A stretch of DNA of 64,000 nt, taken from positions 1 to 64,000 of the forward strand of contig CAZKFM010000011.1 in NCBI GenBank assembly GCA_964552195.1, in the 5' to 3' direction. Each line of letters begins with the position of its first letter. The stretch's first letter is position 1. The notes under the pieces were generated by a model. That model saw only the letters and a list, made by a program, of their open reading frames with translations, made no database searches and was not told the DNA's origin. The DNA comes from CAZKAP01 sp964552195 (GTDB lineage: Bacteria; Bacteroidota; Bacteroidia; Flavobacteriales; Flavobacteriaceae). Below, in pieces: positions 42,751 through 50,524 of the stretch. Position numbers and translations under genes: made by a program.

Positions 42751-43479
42751 CTACAGGTCTGCCATTTTAAACATAATGGGAATACTGTAGTTTACCTTGG
42801 CGGCCCGTCCGCGTTGTTTACCCGGAGTCATTTTAGGAAGCGTGGAGATAATTCTCCTGGCCTCGGTCTCGAGTATGCGGTCTGGACCCCGTTGACGGAT
42901 ATTGCTTACTTCACCCCGGGTATTGATTTCGAAGGTGACGAATACCCTACCGGAGACTCCCATTTCCAGGGCCATTTCGGGGTACCGGAAGTTAGCCGTA
43001 ATGTGTGCCTGAACCTTCTGGTTAAAGCATTCACGGCGCTCAGCCTCGGTAGCCAGTCCTTCACAACCTGGAAAAATCGGAGCGTTTTCGATAACGGCAA
43101 AGGGAACTACTTCTTCCTCTTCGAGTTCACCTACTGCAACATCGTCCACATCCACCTGTTCCGCTATTACAACGTCTTCACCACTCTCAGTACTTTCGAT
43201 CACGGTCTCTTCTATATCAACCACATCTTCGACTACCTCGATAATCTGGGGAGCCGTTGGAGGGGGCGGAGGGGTTACGGTCTTCACCTGTTCGGTGATG
43301 GGCGCTTCTTCGTCCATGTCCTCAAGGACATTGATTACCTGGGTGAGCTCCTGAATGTCGTCATACGCGCGGTATTCGAGTAATCTCCAGGTAACGAAAA
43401 GGGCAATGGTCAAACCAATGACGAAAAATAAGCCGCTACTTCTGTTTAAGTCTGCTTTGGGATTCTTTTTTGGCATCAT
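42751..43479 (-). CDS. tonB: Energy transducer TonB
   Basis: The 242-aa protein couples the proton-motive force to outer-membrane receptors such as the two found in this window. It has one N-terminal helix (GLFFVIGLTIALFVTWRLLEY), a periplasmic linker with TPPPPPTAP and a Val/Glu-rich stretch, and the Bacteroidetes-type TonB C-terminal domain starting FPGCEGL, with YPEMALEMGVSGRVFVTFEIN and SIPIMF. The two cysteines around PGCEG...RRECF are usual in this group. An FNR-like dyad with the shared spacing is found upstream. Confidence 0.9.
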   Translation of the reverse strand: MMPKKNPKADLNRSSGLFFVIGLTIALFVTWRLLEYRAYDDIQELTQVINVLEDMDEEAPITEQVKTVTPPPPPTAPQIIEVVEDVVDIEETVIESTESGEDVVIAEQVDVDDVAVGELEEEEVVPFAVIENAPIFPGCEGLATEAERRECFNQKVQAHITANFRYPEMALEMGVSGRVFVTFEINTRGEVSNIRQRGPDRILETEARRIISTLPKMTPGKQRGRAAKVNYSIPIMFKMADL

Positions 43480-43556
43480 GGCAGTAAAATTTTCGGGTTC
43501 AACTTAGTGTCTGAAATCGAGTAAGCTTAGTACCTGTAGCAAGTGGCTTACATCGG

Positions 43557-43599
43557 TAAAATTATCAGCATTCCTCATCAAAAAAGATGATAATTGTCA
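43557..43599 (-). promoter_or_regulatory. FNR-like promoter of tonB
   Basis: TGATAATTGTCA (43588-43599) is centred at 43593.5, and the minus-strand element TAATTTTA (43564-43557) ends 36.5 nt downstream. The region is AT-rich, so chance is a larger concern here. The predicted leader is about 74 nt. Confidence 0.5.
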
Positions 43600-43708
43600 T
43601 ATACATAAAAATATATGCTAAAATTTATCATATCATTAATTCAGTCGGATCGGTCAGGTTTGATGCCTTTTGAGGAGTATACTGAGGTTTTGTTCTTAAA
43701 TTTAAAGG

Positions 43709-43843
43709 AGAATAGTCCCGGTACAGCACCGGAAAACGCTTCCGGTCTGATACTGAAACCCTAAACAAAATGGAATTCCGTCCGCGGCTTGAGTTAATTT
43801 CACGAACTGATTTCTGTCATGTTTTCCCACAGGGGACTATTCT
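43709..43843. repeat. 135-bp segment bounded by 11-bp inverted repeats
   Basis: AGAATAGTCCC (43709-43719) and GGGACTATTCT (43833-43843) are exact inverted copies. Between them are two overlapping short hairpins, CCGGTACAGCACCGG and CCGGAAAACGCTTCCGG. No target duplication is seen at the ends. The right arm touches the usp -7 element. It may be a regulatory cruciform or a small mobile remnant. With the FNR-like sites it fills the 400-bp gap 43480-43880, which has no gene. Confidence 0.45.
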
Positions 43844-43850
43844 ACATTTG
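43808..43850 (+). promoter_or_regulatory. FNR-like promoter of the usp-SLC13-pckA-pfk operon
   Basis: TGATTTCTGTCA (43808-43819) is centred at 43813.5. TACATTTG (43843-43850) is a perfect TAnnTTTG element ending 36.5 nt downstream. The predicted start at about 43854 puts the dyad near -41, the class II activator position, and leaves a leader of about 27 nt. Confidence 0.7.
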
Positions 43851-43880
43851 ACAAGTAGGTAAATATTAAATTTTAAAGGT

Positions 43881-44684
43881 ATGAGCACTATACATAAAGT
43901 ACTACTTCCTTTTGATTTCCTGGAAGCGTCGATTCATGCACTGGATTACACCTTACATTACATCGGATACAACCGCCCTATTCAGATAATAGCCCTGTGG
44001 GTTTGCGAAGTACAACCCAGCGATAAGGATCGGGAAGACCTGGAAAAAAGGTTCGATACCCTGCTCGGTGAGCTCGACCGCAAGGTGAGTGTTAAGCCGG
44101 TAATCCGAATAGCCATTGGCCGGCTTACCGATCAGATACTCAGTGCCCAGAAGGAGTACAGGGCCGACTTAATCGTCATGGGTACCATGGGCCAGGCGCA
44201 GACCGATGAGGCCGTCACCCACACCTCACAGCTTGTACTGGAGGCGGATAGCCCGGTTATGGCCATACCTTTTGGTTGTCCTGTGGAAATCCCAACGGAC
44301 GTAGCTCTGGTTCTGGGCAGGGAGGAGATCGAAGACGATCAGATACTCGCTCCCCTGTTGGACGTGGCCCGTACGTTTGATGCACGTATACATGTACTTA
44401 CGGTGTATTCCGATTCCATTATCGAGGAGAAGATGGCGGAGAATTCGGTTACCCGCAAGAACGAGCGAATCCTGTCCTATTATTTCGAACACTTTTACGA
44501 GGACCACGTTTTCCTGAAAGGCAAGGACATCGAGCGTGCCATCATGGAATTCATAAAAGAAAAGGATATCGACATGCTGTGTATAATGCCCCGTAACCAC
44601 AACCTGAGGGGAAAGCCCTCCGAAGGCAGGCTTACACGCATACTCACACTGCACTCTCCGGTGCCCCTCCTGACACTGGATTAA
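43881..44684 (+). CDS. Universal stress protein-like protein, first gene of an energy-metabolism operon
   Basis: The 267-aa protein has two Usp-like domains. The first has KVLLPFDFLEASIHALDYTL and DLIVMGTMGQAQTDEAVTHTSQLVLE, where the usual G-S/T phosphate loop is replaced. The second (VALVLGREEIEDDQ) is also degenerate, so ATP binding is doubtful. It is followed after 13 bp by a transporter and then by pckA and pfk. The promoter before it is the best match to the FNR-like pattern. Confidence 0.8.
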   Translation: MSTIHKVLLPFDFLEASIHALDYTLHYIGYNRPIQIIALWVCEVQPSDKDREDLEKRFDTLLGELDRKVSVKPVIRIAIGRLTDQILSAQKEYRADLIVMGTMGQAQTDEAVTHTSQLVLEADSPVMAIPFGCPVEIPTDVALVLGREEIEDDQILAPLLDVARTFDARIHVLTVYSDSIIEEKMAENSVTRKNERILSYYFEHFYEDHVFLKGKDIERAIMEFIKEKDIDMLCIMPRNHNLRGKPSEGRLTRILTLHSPVPLLTLD

Positions 44685-44697
44685 TAATTCGCAATTG

Positions 44698-46545
44698 ATG
44701 ACTACAGTCCTGATCGTTCTTGCCCTGACCTTACTGCTGTTTGTTTGGGGTAAGTACCCACCTGACCTGGTGGCCCTGTTATCCATGCTGGCACTTTACT
44801 TCTCGGGAATCCTGGAACTAAAAGAGGCACTTAGTGGCTTCAGTAACCCAACGGTGATCATGATCGCCGGGTTGTTTGTAGTGGGCGAGGGTCTGGCCCG
44901 TACAGGCTGGACGGCACTGGCCGGGCAAAAGTTCGTACTCTGGGCACGCAGACGCGTACCGCGGCTACTCTTCCTGATTACGGCCGGTGCCGGAGTACTT
45001 TCCGGATTTGTGAGTAATACGGGTACAGTAGCCGCCTTGCTGCCCGTCAGTGTTACCGCGGCCTGGGCAGCGGGCACCTTTCCGTCCAAATTATTGCTGC
45101 CTCTGGCATTCGGTTCGAATACCGGTGGACTGCTTACTCTGACGGGTACACCGCCTAACATCATCGTCAGTAATGCACTCCTGGAATCGGGTTATAAGGG
45201 TTTTTCCTTCTTCGAGTTCAGTTTGATTGGCCTGCCGCTATTGATCATACTTCTTATTTACATGGCTACCCTAGGGTATAAGCTGCTTCCTTCTCGCTCC
45301 ACAGGCATACGACCTGCGAACATCGATGGCGAGCTCTCCAAATGGATCGAGGATTACAGCATAGGAGAAAACCTGTACCGTCTTCGGGTCCGTTCCATGT
45401 CAGAGTTGATTGATACCCTTATCGGGGATTGGGATTTCGAGAAGGAGTTCAATGTGTCGGTCATGCGGCTAAAGCGCCGTTTCCCCAAGCCCCTGCAAGG
45501 CGTGCCTCCATTCGTGGAGCTGCCAGGGCCCGAAACGGAGATTCGCTACCACGACATCATTACCGTCAAGGGTAAACCCGGGGATGTGGACCGGCTGATC
45601 ATACGATTTAGTCTGGGTGTCCTGCCCTTCGGACCCGAGGGGGAACTGGAATTCGCCGGGATAAAAGAGGAGCTGATCAATCAGGAAGTCGGCATGGTGG
45701 AGATGCTCATTACGCCCCGTTCCGTGCTGGTGGATCGAACCATCAACCTGGGTCAGTTCCTGACTAAGTTTAACGTGCAGCTACTGGCGGCACGCAGAGG
45801 CAGTAAGGCGCTGCTGGGTCAGATCAAGATACAGCCCGGGGACTCGTTTATCATCCGGGGTACCTGGGAGGACATAGAGAAACTGGATGAGTATTACGAA
45901 CATGTTGTTATATCCGGTACTCCGGAAGCGCTCGCTAAAGATGTGGACAGCCTGAATGTGAGGAGTTATGTTTCTCTGGGTATAGCCGCACTCATGATAC
46001 TGATGTTCGTTCTCGATGTCTTCCCGGGGGCCGTAATATCCCTGATCTGCGCGGGCTTGATGCTATTTACGGGTTGCGTACCCATAGGTAAAACATATAA
46101 GAGTATCGGTTGGTCGAGTCTGGTGATGATTGCCGCCATGATTCCCATGGGTCTGGCGCTCACTAAGACGGGGGCCGCTCAGGTAGCGGCAGAGACGCTG
46201 GTCAATAGCCTGGGATCCATATCGCCCATCGCCCTGCTGGCCGGGATCTTTATCCTCACCTCGGGTTTCAGCCAATCCATCAATAACAGCGCAACGGCAG
46301 TACTCATGGCACCTATCGCCATGATTGCGGCGGAATCCCTGGGGCTTTCACCCAGACCGTTCCTTATGATGGTGGCTATCAGTGCCTCCACGGCCTTCCT
46401 GACCCCCATTGGTACTACCACAAACGCCATGGTGCTCACGGCCGGAGCCTATAAGTTTACCGATTATGTGCGAGTAGGAGCACCGTTAATGCTGCTGTTC
46501 CTGATTACATCCTTAATTTTGGTTCCATGGATTTGGAGCCCCTAA
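44698..46545 (+). CDS. SLC13/DASS-family transporter with RCK-C (TrkA-C) domains
   Basis: The 615-aa membrane protein has two transporter halves with the repeated motifs (FVSNTGTVAALLPV, LTGTPPNIIVSNALL in the first; SINNSATAVLMAPI and LTPIGTTTNAMVL in the second). Between them lie two soluble TrkA-C domains (about 210-390). This architecture belongs to divalent anion:Na+ symporters, which carry sulfate, phosphate or dicarboxylates. Beside PEP carboxykinase a C4-dicarboxylate such as succinate is attractive but unproven. ATG 44698 is preferred to the TTG at 44695. Confidence 0.88.
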   Translation: MTTVLIVLALTLLLFVWGKYPPDLVALLSMLALYFSGILELKEALSGFSNPTVIMIAGLFVVGEGLARTGWTALAGQKFVLWARRRVPRLLFLITAGAGVLSGFVSNTGTVAALLPVSVTAAWAAGTFPSKLLLPLAFGSNTGGLLTLTGTPPNIIVSNALLESGYKGFSFFEFSLIGLPLLIILLIYMATLGYKLLPSRSTGIRPANIDGELSKWIEDYSIGENLYRLRVRSMSELIDTLIGDWDFEKEFNVSVMRLKRRFPKPLQGVPPFVELPGPETEIRYHDIITVKGKPGDVDRLIIRFSLGVLPFGPEGELEFAGIKEELINQEVGMVEMLITPRSVLVDRTINLGQFLTKFNVQLLAARRGSKALLGQIKIQPGDSFIIRGTWEDIEKLDEYYEHVVISGTPEALAKDVDSLNVRSYVSLGIAALMILMFVLDVFPGAVISLICAGLMLFTGCVPIGKTYKSIGWSSLVMIAAMIPMGLALTKTGAAQVAAETLVNSLGSISPIALLAGIFILTSGFSQSINNSATAVLMAPIAMIAAESLGLSPRPFLMMVAISASTAFLTPIGTTTNAMVLTAGAYKFTDYVRVGAPLMLLFLITSLILVPWIWSP

Positions 46546-46566
46546 ACTTCAATTAAAAAAATCAAT

Positions 46567-48183
46567 ATGGCAACCAACAGAGATCTCAGCCGATACGGGC
46601 TGGAAAACGTGAATGCGCACTGGAACCTGGACCCGCAAACGCTTCAAAGAATTACCGTAGAGCAGGGAATGGGTGTGGAAACCGACAATGGAACACTGGC
46701 CGTTCGGACCGGAAAATTCACAGGGCGTTCGCCTAAGGATCGCTGGCTGGTTAAGGACGATTATACCCGGGACCGGGTCTGGTGGGGTCGAATCAACAAG
46801 GCGATCAGTCCGGAGAATTTTGATAAACTGAAGCAGGAGATAACCCGTTACCTCTCCGGAAAGGACGTTTATGTGAGAGATGCTGCGGTGTGTTCCCACC
46901 CTAAATACCAGATGAATGTCCGGACGATCACCGAATATCCCTGGTCCAATTATTTTGTAAAGAATATGTTTCTCAGGCTAGGTGAAGAGGAACTCGAGAA
47001 TTTCGAAGAAGAGTGGCTGGTGCTTTGTGCACCGGGCTACGAGCATCCCGATCCAAAGTCGGTAGGCTTAATAGCCGGTAACTTCTCCATACTGAACTTC
47101 ACCGCCAAGATCGCGCTGGTCGGGGGTTCTGCCTATACGGGTGAAATCAAGAAGGGAATCTTTTCGGCCCTGAATCTGATTCTGCCGGTGGACAAGAATG
47201 TATTCCCCATGCACTGCTCCGCCAATCTGGGCGAGGAAGGGGATACGGCCATTTACTTTGGTCTATCGGGCACCGGTAAGACCACCCTTTCCGCAGATCC
47301 CGATCGCAGGCTGATCGGTGACGACGAGCACGGATGGACGGATGACGATATCGTCTTCAACTTCGAAGGCGGATGCTACGCCAAGGTCATCGACCTGACC
47401 GAGGAAAAGGAGCCGGATATCTTTAGGGCCATCAAGCCCGGTGCCCTGCTCGAGAATGTAGTATTCAAGGAAGGCATTAAAGAGGTTGATTTCGAAGACG
47501 ATAGTATCACCCCGAATACTCGTGTGAGCTATCCGCTGGACCACATCGACAACATAGCCGTTCCTTCCTACGGTACCAGCCCCAAGAATGTGTTCTTCCT
47601 GACCTGTGATGCGTTTGGCGTACTGCCACCGGTATCCCGTCTTACGCCCGGTCAGGCCGCCTATCATTTCATATCCGGGTACACGGCCAAGGTGGCAGGT
47701 ACGGAAGCAGGTATAAACGAACCCGTCCCTTCCTTTTCCGCTTGTTTCGGTGAGCCCTTCATGCCGTTGCACCCTGCGCGCTATGCAGAAATGCTAAGCA
47801 GTAAAATGAAAGCTACGGGTTCCAATGTATGGCTGATTAATACCGGCTGGTCGGGTGGACCCTACGGCGTGGGCTCGCGCATCAAACTCAGGTACACCCG
47901 GGCGATGATAACCGCCATACTCAAGGGCGAACTGGACGAGATAGACTATGACCAGCATCCTATATTTGGTCTGCACATGCCCAAGTACTGCCCTGGTGTC
48001 CCAACCGAGATGCTGGACCCCATGAATACCTGGCTTCAGAAAGGGGCCTATGTGAGTAAGGCCATTCAACTGGCACATTCGTTTCACCTGAATTTCGACA
48101 AGTTCGCCAGTGAGGCGTCTGAGGAAATTCTTGAGGGAGGCCCGCTGATTGATGCCCATCATAGCCTGAAAGAACACTTTTAA
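46567..48183 (+). CDS. pckA: ATP-dependent phosphoenolpyruvate carboxykinase
   Basis: The 538-aa enzyme interconverts oxaloacetate plus ATP and PEP plus CO2 plus ADP. The kinase loop GLSGTGKTTLS is at 232-242, followed by the metal-binding RRLIGDDEHGW. The segments FTGRSPKDRW and HCSAN are also conserved. Length and motifs are complete. It can run toward gluconeogenesis or, under low oxygen, toward oxaloacetate and succinate fermentation. Being in an operon with a phosphofructokinase and under an FNR-like promoter favours the second use. Confidence 0.96.
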   Translation: MATNRDLSRYGLENVNAHWNLDPQTLQRITVEQGMGVETDNGTLAVRTGKFTGRSPKDRWLVKDDYTRDRVWWGRINKAISPENFDKLKQEITRYLSGKDVYVRDAAVCSHPKYQMNVRTITEYPWSNYFVKNMFLRLGEEELENFEEEWLVLCAPGYEHPDPKSVGLIAGNFSILNFTAKIALVGGSAYTGEIKKGIFSALNLILPVDKNVFPMHCSANLGEEGDTAIYFGLSGTGKTTLSADPDRRLIGDDEHGWTDDDIVFNFEGGCYAKVIDLTEEKEPDIFRAIKPGALLENVVFKEGIKEVDFEDDSITPNTRVSYPLDHIDNIAVPSYGTSPKNVFFLTCDAFGVLPPVSRLTPGQAAYHFISGYTAKVAGTEAGINEPVPSFSACFGEPFMPLHPARYAEMLSSKMKATGSNVWLINTGWSGGPYGVGSRIKLRYTRAMITAILKGELDEIDYDQHPIFGLHMPKYCPGVPTEMLDPMNTWLQKGAYVSKAIQLAHSFHLNFDKFASEASEEILEGGPLIDAHHSLKEHF

Positions 48184-48193
48184 AGCTAGCCAG

Positions 48194-49513
48194 ATGTCTG
48201 AGAATTCCAGTTTCGAAATCGTTCAACTGGGTGAGAACACCGTGAAATCTCCCCTCAAGCTCAGTCATGACCGTGGCGATGGAATCTACAATTACGTCCA
48301 GGTGGGCGAGCGGCACTTGCTGAATACCAGTCGGGAGTATTTCGACCGCTGTGTGCGGGAAGGAAAAGAGCCGGTCTGTCTGGAGAAGGCAGGCCCCCGA
48401 GAGCATATCTACTTCGAACCGACTCGGGTTCGTGCGGCCATAGTCACCTGTGGAGGGCTGTGCCCCGGGATCAACAATGTGATCCGGGGAATAGTCATGG
48501 CCTTGCATTATTTCTATGGGGTTAAGGAAATCTTCGGCATTCCATACGGTTACGAGGGCCTGAATCCCAAATTCGGTCACGGCCTGAGGCCACTTAAACC
48601 GGACGATGTCAAGGAAATCCACCACGATGGGGGCACCTTTTTGGGTTCTTCTCGTGGTGCACAACCTGTGGATGTCATGGTCGACTACCTTAGGGACCAA
48701 CGGATCGATATGCTTTTCGGCATAGGGGGTGACGGTACCCTCAAAGGATTGCAGGACATCGGTGAGCGGGTACAGGAGTTGGGGTTACCCATCAGTGTGA
48801 TGGGCATACCCAAGACCATCGATAACGACATCGACCTGATCGACCATTCCTTCGGTTTCGAGACCTCCTTCGACAAGGCGAATCCCATCTTACGAGACGC
48901 GCACAACGAGGCGGTCGGTGCCTATAACGGAATCGCCATAGTTAAGCTCATGGGTCGCGACAGTGGATTCATTGCGGCCTGTGCCGCCATCTCCCAACCC
49001 GTGGTAAACTTTGTGCTGGTGCCGGAGATGCACTTCGAGCTCTATGGTGAAAACGGATTCTTTTACCACTTGGATAAGAGGCTGAAGTATAAGCATCATG
49101 CGGTTATCGTGGTTGCCGAAGGGGCCGGACAGCACCTCTTCGAGGACGAAGCCGACTTACGGGATGCCTCAGGAAACCTGAAGCACCAGGATATAGGGAT
49201 ACTCCTTAAGGATAAGATCAAGGAGCACTTCAGTCCCCGGATGCCAGTAACCGTCAAGTACATCGACCCCAGTTATATCGTGCGAAGTGCGGCAGCCAAC
49301 TCCAGCGATAGTGTATTCTGTAGCGCCCTGGCTTACCATGCAGTACACGGTGCCATGGCCGGGAAGACGCAGTGTGTGATTGGGCGATTCAACAATCAGT
49401 ACGGATATGCCCCCATACGCGAGGTGACCCGTCAGCGACGCAAGGTGGACCTGGAAGGGGACCTGTGGTTTTCGGTGTTGCAGAGTACGGGACAACCCTT
49501 TAAGATGTATTGA
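48194..49513 (+). CDS. pfkA: 6-phosphofructokinase, G/K-type (probably ATP-dependent)
   Basis: The 439-aa protein is longer than E. coli PfkA and belongs to the larger group with an N-terminal extension of about 75 residues. Motifs are VTCGGLCPGINNVIRG, GIGGDGTLKG (178-182 GGDGT), GIPKTIDNDIDLIDHSFGF and KLMGRDSGFIA. The glycine in GGDGT indicates ATP use. The lysine in PKTIDND is the residue typical of PPi-dependent enzymes. Known enzymes with this mix, such as the trypanosome type, use ATP. It begins 11 bp after pckA and ends the operon. Confidence 0.9.
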   Translation: MSENSSFEIVQLGENTVKSPLKLSHDRGDGIYNYVQVGERHLLNTSREYFDRCVREGKEPVCLEKAGPREHIYFEPTRVRAAIVTCGGLCPGINNVIRGIVMALHYFYGVKEIFGIPYGYEGLNPKFGHGLRPLKPDDVKEIHHDGGTFLGSSRGAQPVDVMVDYLRDQRIDMLFGIGGDGTLKGLQDIGERVQELGLPISVMGIPKTIDNDIDLIDHSFGFETSFDKANPILRDAHNEAVGAYNGIAIVKLMGRDSGFIAACAAISQPVVNFVLVPEMHFELYGENGFFYHLDKRLKYKHHAVIVVAEGAGQHLFEDEADLRDASGNLKHQDIGILLKDKIKEHFSPRMPVTVKYIDPSYIVRSAAANSSDSVFCSALAYHAVHGAMAGKTQCVIGRFNNQYGYAPIREVTRQRRKVDLEGDLWFSVLQSTGQPFKMY

Positions 49514-49543
49514 TTCGGCCCCCTGGCCCAGGGGTTTTGTACT

Positions 49544-50515
49544 TTATTTCCCCAAAAGGAAAATCAGGGGCTCGTGCAGCCGGGCTTTCCAGGCATCTTC
49601 CGAATGGTTGGTTCCGGGATAGAACTCGCTTTTCCAGTTGCTCTCCGCCAGGCCCTTGGCCCTGAACAGGGAATCGACCCGTTTCTGGTGCGGTCCATAC
49701 AGTGAATCCAGGGTCTGATCGCCGTAGTCGAAATACCATTTACTACCTGATTCCTTTTCGGGGAGATGGGAGTCCAGGTATTCGAGAAAGGCGTCGGGTA
49801 TGGGGTTGTTTTCGTTGCTGTACATGCCCGGCCAGTGGGTGGACAGGCAGGCAGCCCCACCAAACACACTCGGATATTCACACAGGGCGTACATGGAAAT
49901 GAGCCCACCCATGCTCGAACCTCCGATGAAGGTGCTTTCCGGGCCCGCACCCACCTGGTAGCGGTTCTCAATAAATGGCTTGAGTTCGTCTACAATGAAC
50001 CTAAGGTAGTCGTCCGAGCGAATGGGGTACAGAAATCGGCTCTGCGCCCTCCGCTGCTCGGTAGTGCTTTGAACGAAAGCTTCCGGCAGGAGTTCGTAGG
50101 CCTTCTGTGGAAAATACTCCGAAAACCGCGCCTCTGGCCGGTTCCAGATACCGACGACGATAAACGGTCGAACACTGTCGGCATCCATCAGACGCTGGGC
50201 CGTTTCGTCCACTGCCCACTCCTGCTTGTTCCAGGTGGCCGTGGAATCGAATAGCATTTGGCCGTCGTGCATGTATAGGACATCGTGCCATAGCGTACCG
50301 TCATAGCCCTCGGGTAGCCAAACGCTCAGGTTGCGATCCGCAATGTAATTCGAGGGGAAATCCACGAACAGTTCCAGACGTCCCTCTCCGATGGTGTAAG
50401 TGTGGGGGACGGGTTCCGGATCGGGGGTAGCAGTTTCCTTGAGGGGGAAACGCAAAACGAGGAACAAGAAAACCGCCCCCATGATTAAGCCCAGTATGAA
50501 TCTAAACCGTTCCAT
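49544..50515 (-). CDS. Membrane-anchored or exported esterase (enterochelin esterase-like, PF00756)
   Basis: The 323-aa protein has an N-terminal helix (FILGLIMGAVFLFLVLRFPL) that anchors or exports it, then an alpha/beta hydrolase. Visible are LSVWLPEGYDG, LYMHDGQMLFD, the nucleophile elbow GGSSMGGLISMYAL, and a C-terminal histidine in YPGTNHSEDAW. It should hydrolyse an ester. Next to the amylase it may remove acyl groups from glycans or act on another ester. It lies 9 bp past the amylase stop, in the same direction. Confidence 0.85.
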   Translation of the reverse strand: MERFRFILGLIMGAVFLFLVLRFPLKETATPDPEPVPHTYTIGEGRLELFVDFPSNYIADRNLSVWLPEGYDGTLWHDVLYMHDGQMLFDSTATWNKQEWAVDETAQRLMDADSVRPFIVVGIWNRPEARFSEYFPQKAYELLPEAFVQSTTEQRRAQSRFLYPIRSDDYLRFIVDELKPFIENRYQVGAGPESTFIGGSSMGGLISMYALCEYPSVFGGAACLSTHWPGMYSNENNPIPDAFLEYLDSHLPEKESGSKWYFDYGDQTLDSLYGPHQKRVDSLFRAKGLAESNWKSEFYPGTNHSEDAWKARLHEPLIFLLGK

Positions 50516-50524
50516 TTTTACAGC

